A DNA stretch of 64,000 bases from Coprinus comatus. Lineage: Eukaryota > Basidiomycota > Agaricomycetes > Agaricales > Agaricaceae. The stretch is from NCBI GenBank assembly GCA_034638255.1, contig JAWPGT010000002.1:2286501-2350500 (forward strand). Reading direction: 5' to 3'. Position numbers and translations under genes: made by a program. Shown here one piece after another: positions 60,648 to 64,000 of this stretch (position 1 is the stretch's first letter; each line of letters begins with the position of its first letter). Below the pieces are notes generated by a model. It worked only from the letters and a program-made list of their open reading frames with translations, was not told where the DNA came from and ran no database searches.

Positions 60648-63271
60648 GCTTGCTGAAACTCTGTTATATATTGCGTTCGCTGTATTTTCTTGGATAGGCT
60701 GGCAACTCATCTGCCGGTATTATACAAAATCTTCTCTAGATGTTCTTCCAGGGCCAACCTCGTCTTCCCTTCTATTTGGTAATGTCTATCCTTCATAAAA
60801 CTCACTTACCCGCTGACAGGAAATCCCGCTACTAAGGGAATATCCCCAAATTGTACAACCCCGAAGGATGGGGGTATCATAGAAAAATTATAGAAACTTG
60901 TAAGTTAACCGTGAGGCGTACGGTTCGGTCCCGCTTTAAAAAATCTCCTCCTAGACGGAAATACGATGAAAATTACAGGCGCCTTAGGGGTCAACTATGT
61001 TTCTTCTGTTTATATTTTGCCGTATTAAAAGCGGTTTCTAGGAGCGAATATTGTTGACATTTGATCCCAAGGCTTTACATCACATTTTTGTTAAGGTTTG
61101 ATTTTGGTTTTGATTTGCTCTTTCTTAGTATATTCAACAAAATATTCAGGATCAATGGATTTATGAGCCTTCTACTGCGCTCATGGAGTGAGAAACTTCA
61201 CACTTCGTTCAATAACAAGTTTGACTCACTTCTCGCACTATAGCCGTAATAATGTCTACTTTGGCGAAGGGCTTCTTGCAACGTTAAGTCCGTCTCTACT
61301 CAAAGGGTTGGTTATTATTATTGGGAGTGACGAACACTCCCACCTCAGGCGATCAACACCGCAAACAACGGAAAATGCTGAACCCTGTATTTTCTATCAA
61401 CCATATGCGCGAGATGAGTAGGTATTACTATTATTTCACATCATGAACACACACATGATACTGTTACCCTGTAGTACCCCTATTCTATGAGGTTACAGAG
61501 CGGGTTAGTATATGCCACATGGTCATAGATATACCTCCTAATGGTGGAATCCACAGTTGCGGATAGTCTTGCGGAAGAAACTAGCCGATGGTCCAAGAGA
61601 GATAGATGTCTTACATTGGATGACACGGACGGCATTAGAACTAATTGGGCAGAGTGGAATGGGTTACTCCTTTGATTCATTGGTAGATGACAATGATTAC
61701 CACCCATACTCCCGATCAGTGAAGCGGTTCATGTGAGTCTAGGTTTCCTATCCCATTTTACCGGATGACCGAATATCCTTCACGCCTAGCTCGCTGACCG
61801 GAGGACCAGTCGGTTTCTTTGCAAATCAGTTTGCTTTCCAAATCGCCAAACGATTTTCGTTGCCCAGATTACAACGTTTTATTGTTAACCTTGCGCCTTC
61901 AAAGCGAGTTCAAGATTTGAAAGAAGTCATTGATATCATGTATAAAACCTCTGTAGAGATCATTGAAACAAAAAAAGCAGCACTGGCAAGCGTCGACCCC
62001 CGAGTAGCCGCTGAAATGCAAAGCAAAAAAGATATTATTAGTATTTTAAGTGCGTAATTTTATTCTATGAGATGTTCGATTCACACTGGCTTTCGACAGT
62101 GCGAGCCAACGCCGTTGCGTCAGCAGAGGATAGATTGACAGACTCAGAAGTGATAGGTCAGGTACGTGATAATACTTTTGAATACTATATACTAGTCAGA
62201 TCTGACGATTTATGTAAGGTCTCGTATGTAGTGTAAGTTGATTTATGAGATCCGCACTTAACAGGAAGTCTAGCTCTCTTGTCTTTGCGGGCATGGATAC
62301 GACATCCTCAGCGCTGTCGCGGATACTACAGTTACTTGCCATAAACCCCGAAGTTCAAGAAAAGCTGCGAGAAGAAATACGAGAAGCGCAACGAAGCGGT
62401 CAGCTTACTTATGACCAGCTAGTAAGCTTACCATACTTGGACGCCGTCTGCCGAGAAACACTCCGTGTGTAAGAAAAAATCCATCTGTGAACAGACAAAA
62501 GAAATCTCATGCGTTTTCCGTAAGATATCCACCTGTTAACTTTGCCTTCTTGCGAACGTATGTTCCAGTTTATTGGTTCTTTTTTGATAATGTTTCATCG
62601 TAACGCTCACACTGCACCGACGTCATAGTGCCCGGAAGGACATGATTCTGCCTCTTTCGAAGCCTGTACGTGGACCTGATGGCCAAGAAAATTCAGAAGT
62701 ATTTGTGCCCAAGGGCACTAACATTATCGTGTCCGCTTTTGGGGCCAACTGTAATCCAGAACTATGGGGTCCTGACTCCTATGAATGGAAACCCGAAAGA
62801 TGGTTGTCCCCACTACCTGAGTCAGTTGTTGAAGCCCATATGCCCGGAATCTATTCTCATCTGTATGTTCTCACCTTGAAATCGCGATTACATTTATTCA
62901 TTACCATCTCAGGATGACGTTCATGGGAGGTAGTCGTGCATGCATGTGAGTTATCTGATTAGGAAAACTTTCTGTACTTCAACGTATACATATTCATTTT
63001 TTTTCTAGCGGATTTAAGTTTTCCCAATTGGAAATGAGTATGTCTTCTCAAAGCACGTCATTTCCACAGAATTCACACTAATTCTTGAATGGAAGAGGTC
63101 GTATTGTCAGTCTTACTCAGCAACTTCAGATTTGCGTTATCCGAGAAAGCGATCGGTTGGACAATGAACGGTATCGCAGGACCTTATGTGAAAGGAGCTG
63201 ATAAAACTAGGCCCCAACTTCCTATGACCATGTCCCTATTGAATGATGAAGAGGTTTCGGACACATTGTAG
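60648..63271 (+). CDS. cytochrome P450 monooxygenase (P450-2), possible frame irregularity in exon 1
   Basis: Paralogue of P450-1. Eighteen exons: 60648-60778, 60837-60899, 60955-60989, 61042-61095, 61150-61187, 61244-61287, 61349-61417, 61475-61503, 61557-61732, 61790-62049, 62100-62161, 62219-62223 (5 nt), 62274-62468, 62525-62557, 62629-62862, 62913-62945, 63009-63037, 63096-63271. Motifs: anchor MLAETLLYIAFAVFSWIGW, hinge DVLPGP, C-helix DQHRKQRKMLNPVF, I-helix FAGMDTTSSALSR, ETLR, KPERWL, heme loop FMGGSRACIGF. Thirteen of the exon lengths equal those of P450-1. Exon 1 is 131 nt against 133 in the paralogue and the frame slips between ICR and SSLDVLPGP near 60720, so two bases may be missing (or one extra). 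An additional intron relative to P450-1 creates the 5 nt exon. Confidence 0.87.
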
Positions 63272-63481
63272 AAACTTTACCTAGCAAGTATCCGTTTTTT
63301 GTAGTGAAAACGCTATAAATATCACAATCACGAATTCATTCCTAAAGCGGCATGACCCTGTGAGAACACGCTGTGTCATTGCGAAATGAACGTTTGAACC
63401 TCTATCAAACAAACTCTTACTATCATCTTGACAAGCAAAGTCATATCATAACCAATCCCAAGGAAAACAAAATATATCAAA

Positions 63482-64000
63482 ATGGCTAGTTCGCTTCCCC
63501 GATTGTCAATGCGTATTGGTGTGGTGCAGTTCTACCCCAAGGTATGCTACATATAGCCACTCATTCCCATCTCAACCTGAAACTGAAACTATACCTAGAT
63601 TGGGCAGGTTCAGGCTAATTTGAAACGAGCGAAAGAGCTGACAGACAGGTTACTCTTTCTCGTAATATATTCTCATATGTATTCTCATGCAGCCATGCCA
63701 TTCAAAGCATTCAGCCATGTTCGTGTGACTTGTTGTGCTTCCCGGAAACTGCGTTCACCGGTATGTTGATATCATCAATTTTCTTAGGCTTGCAGATAAC
63801 CGGTAATGTAGGTTACAAATTTGAGAATGCTACTGCCATAGAGCCATATCTGGAATATCCAAGAATTGGGCCTACGTCGATGTTCTGTTCTGAACTAGCC
63901 AGGCGGCTTCAATGCTACGTGGTGGCTGGTTACCCCGAACTGTTAGAACCAGAAGAACTCGAGAGTTGCACGCAGAATGACAACGTAGAGTTCCTTGATT
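63482..64000 (+). CDS. nitrilase-superfamily amidase, NTA1-like, 5' part
   Basis: Cut by the right edge. Exons 63482-63541, 63599-63648, 63693-63760 and 63812 onward. The N-terminus MRIGVVQFYPKIGQVQANLKRA is the first strand and helix of the carbon-nitrogen hydrolase fold; CDLLCFPETAFTGYKFENA carries the first catalytic residue, Glu, of the Glu-Lys-Cys triad. ATAIEPYLEYPRIGPTSMFCS followed by ARRLQCYVVAGYPE is the pattern of fungal protein N-terminal amidase (Nta1), which deamidates N-terminal Asn and Gln in the N-degron pathway. The Lys and Cys of the triad are beyond the window, so the assignment within the superfamily is provisional. Confidence 0.75.

Noticed and set aside
60778..60860. 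Apparent frameshift between exons 1 and 2 of P450-2
   Set aside because: Using the acceptor at 60835-60836 instead of the one at about 60819 gives GNIPKLYNPEGWGYHRKI in frame, so no break is needed there.

Overview
This is a 64 kb piece of a filamentous basidiomycete nuclear genome, most likely an agaricomycete. The evidence is the gene structure: coding DNA cut into many small exons by 40-80 nt GT-AG introns, intron-containing tRNA genes, a secreted copper radical (glyoxal) oxidase, and multi-exon P450 genes. I found 22 protein-coding genes that I can support (two cut by the window edges), four tRNA genes, two copies of a short TA-flanked inverted-repeat element and one candidate solo LTR. 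Exon coordinates were worked out by hand from splice sites, reading phase and family conservation.

Layout. 0-8.5 kb: 3' end of a membrane protein gene, an NmrA-like reductase, a steroid 5-alpha-reductase-family gene, a tRNA-Leu, then a gene-poor stretch of almost 5 kb. 8.5-20.9 kb: a SnoaL-like protein divergent from a very large Ser-rich protein, glyoxal oxidase, and a 12-exon MFS transporter. 21-31 kb: Nop12 (divergent from the MFS gene across only 92 bp), an unknown protein, ORC6, a tRNA-Leu, an NAD-dependent epimerase-like gene and another tRNA-Leu. 31.7-43 kb: ribonucleotide reductase large subunit, a single-pass membrane protein, a BTB protein, two small unknowns, a tRNA-Gln and EBP2. 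44-52.2 kb: a secreted unknown, AVL9 and the SNF1/AMPK beta subunit. 52.6-63.3 kb: a P450 - SDR - P450 trio with element relics in its gaps. 63.5 kb to the end: 5' part of a nitrilase-family gene resembling NTA1.

How the genes relate. Most are unlinked housekeeping functions: DNA replication (ORC6, RNR1), ribosome biogenesis (Nop12, EBP2), secretion (AVL9) and energy sensing (AMPK beta). The only likely functional neighbourhood is the P450-SDR-P450 block, where the two P450s are clear paralogues with nearly identical exon-length series.

Most notable points: (1) tiny microexons of 4, 5, 6, 8 and 10 nt in four different genes, one carrying the catalytic lysine of the SDR; (2) two GC-AG introns, both with the donor GCAAGT; (3) a repeat family with TA-flanked inverted ends; (4) single-base reading-frame breaks in several conserved genes, including ORC6 and AVL9, which look more like consensus errors than real pseudogenes.
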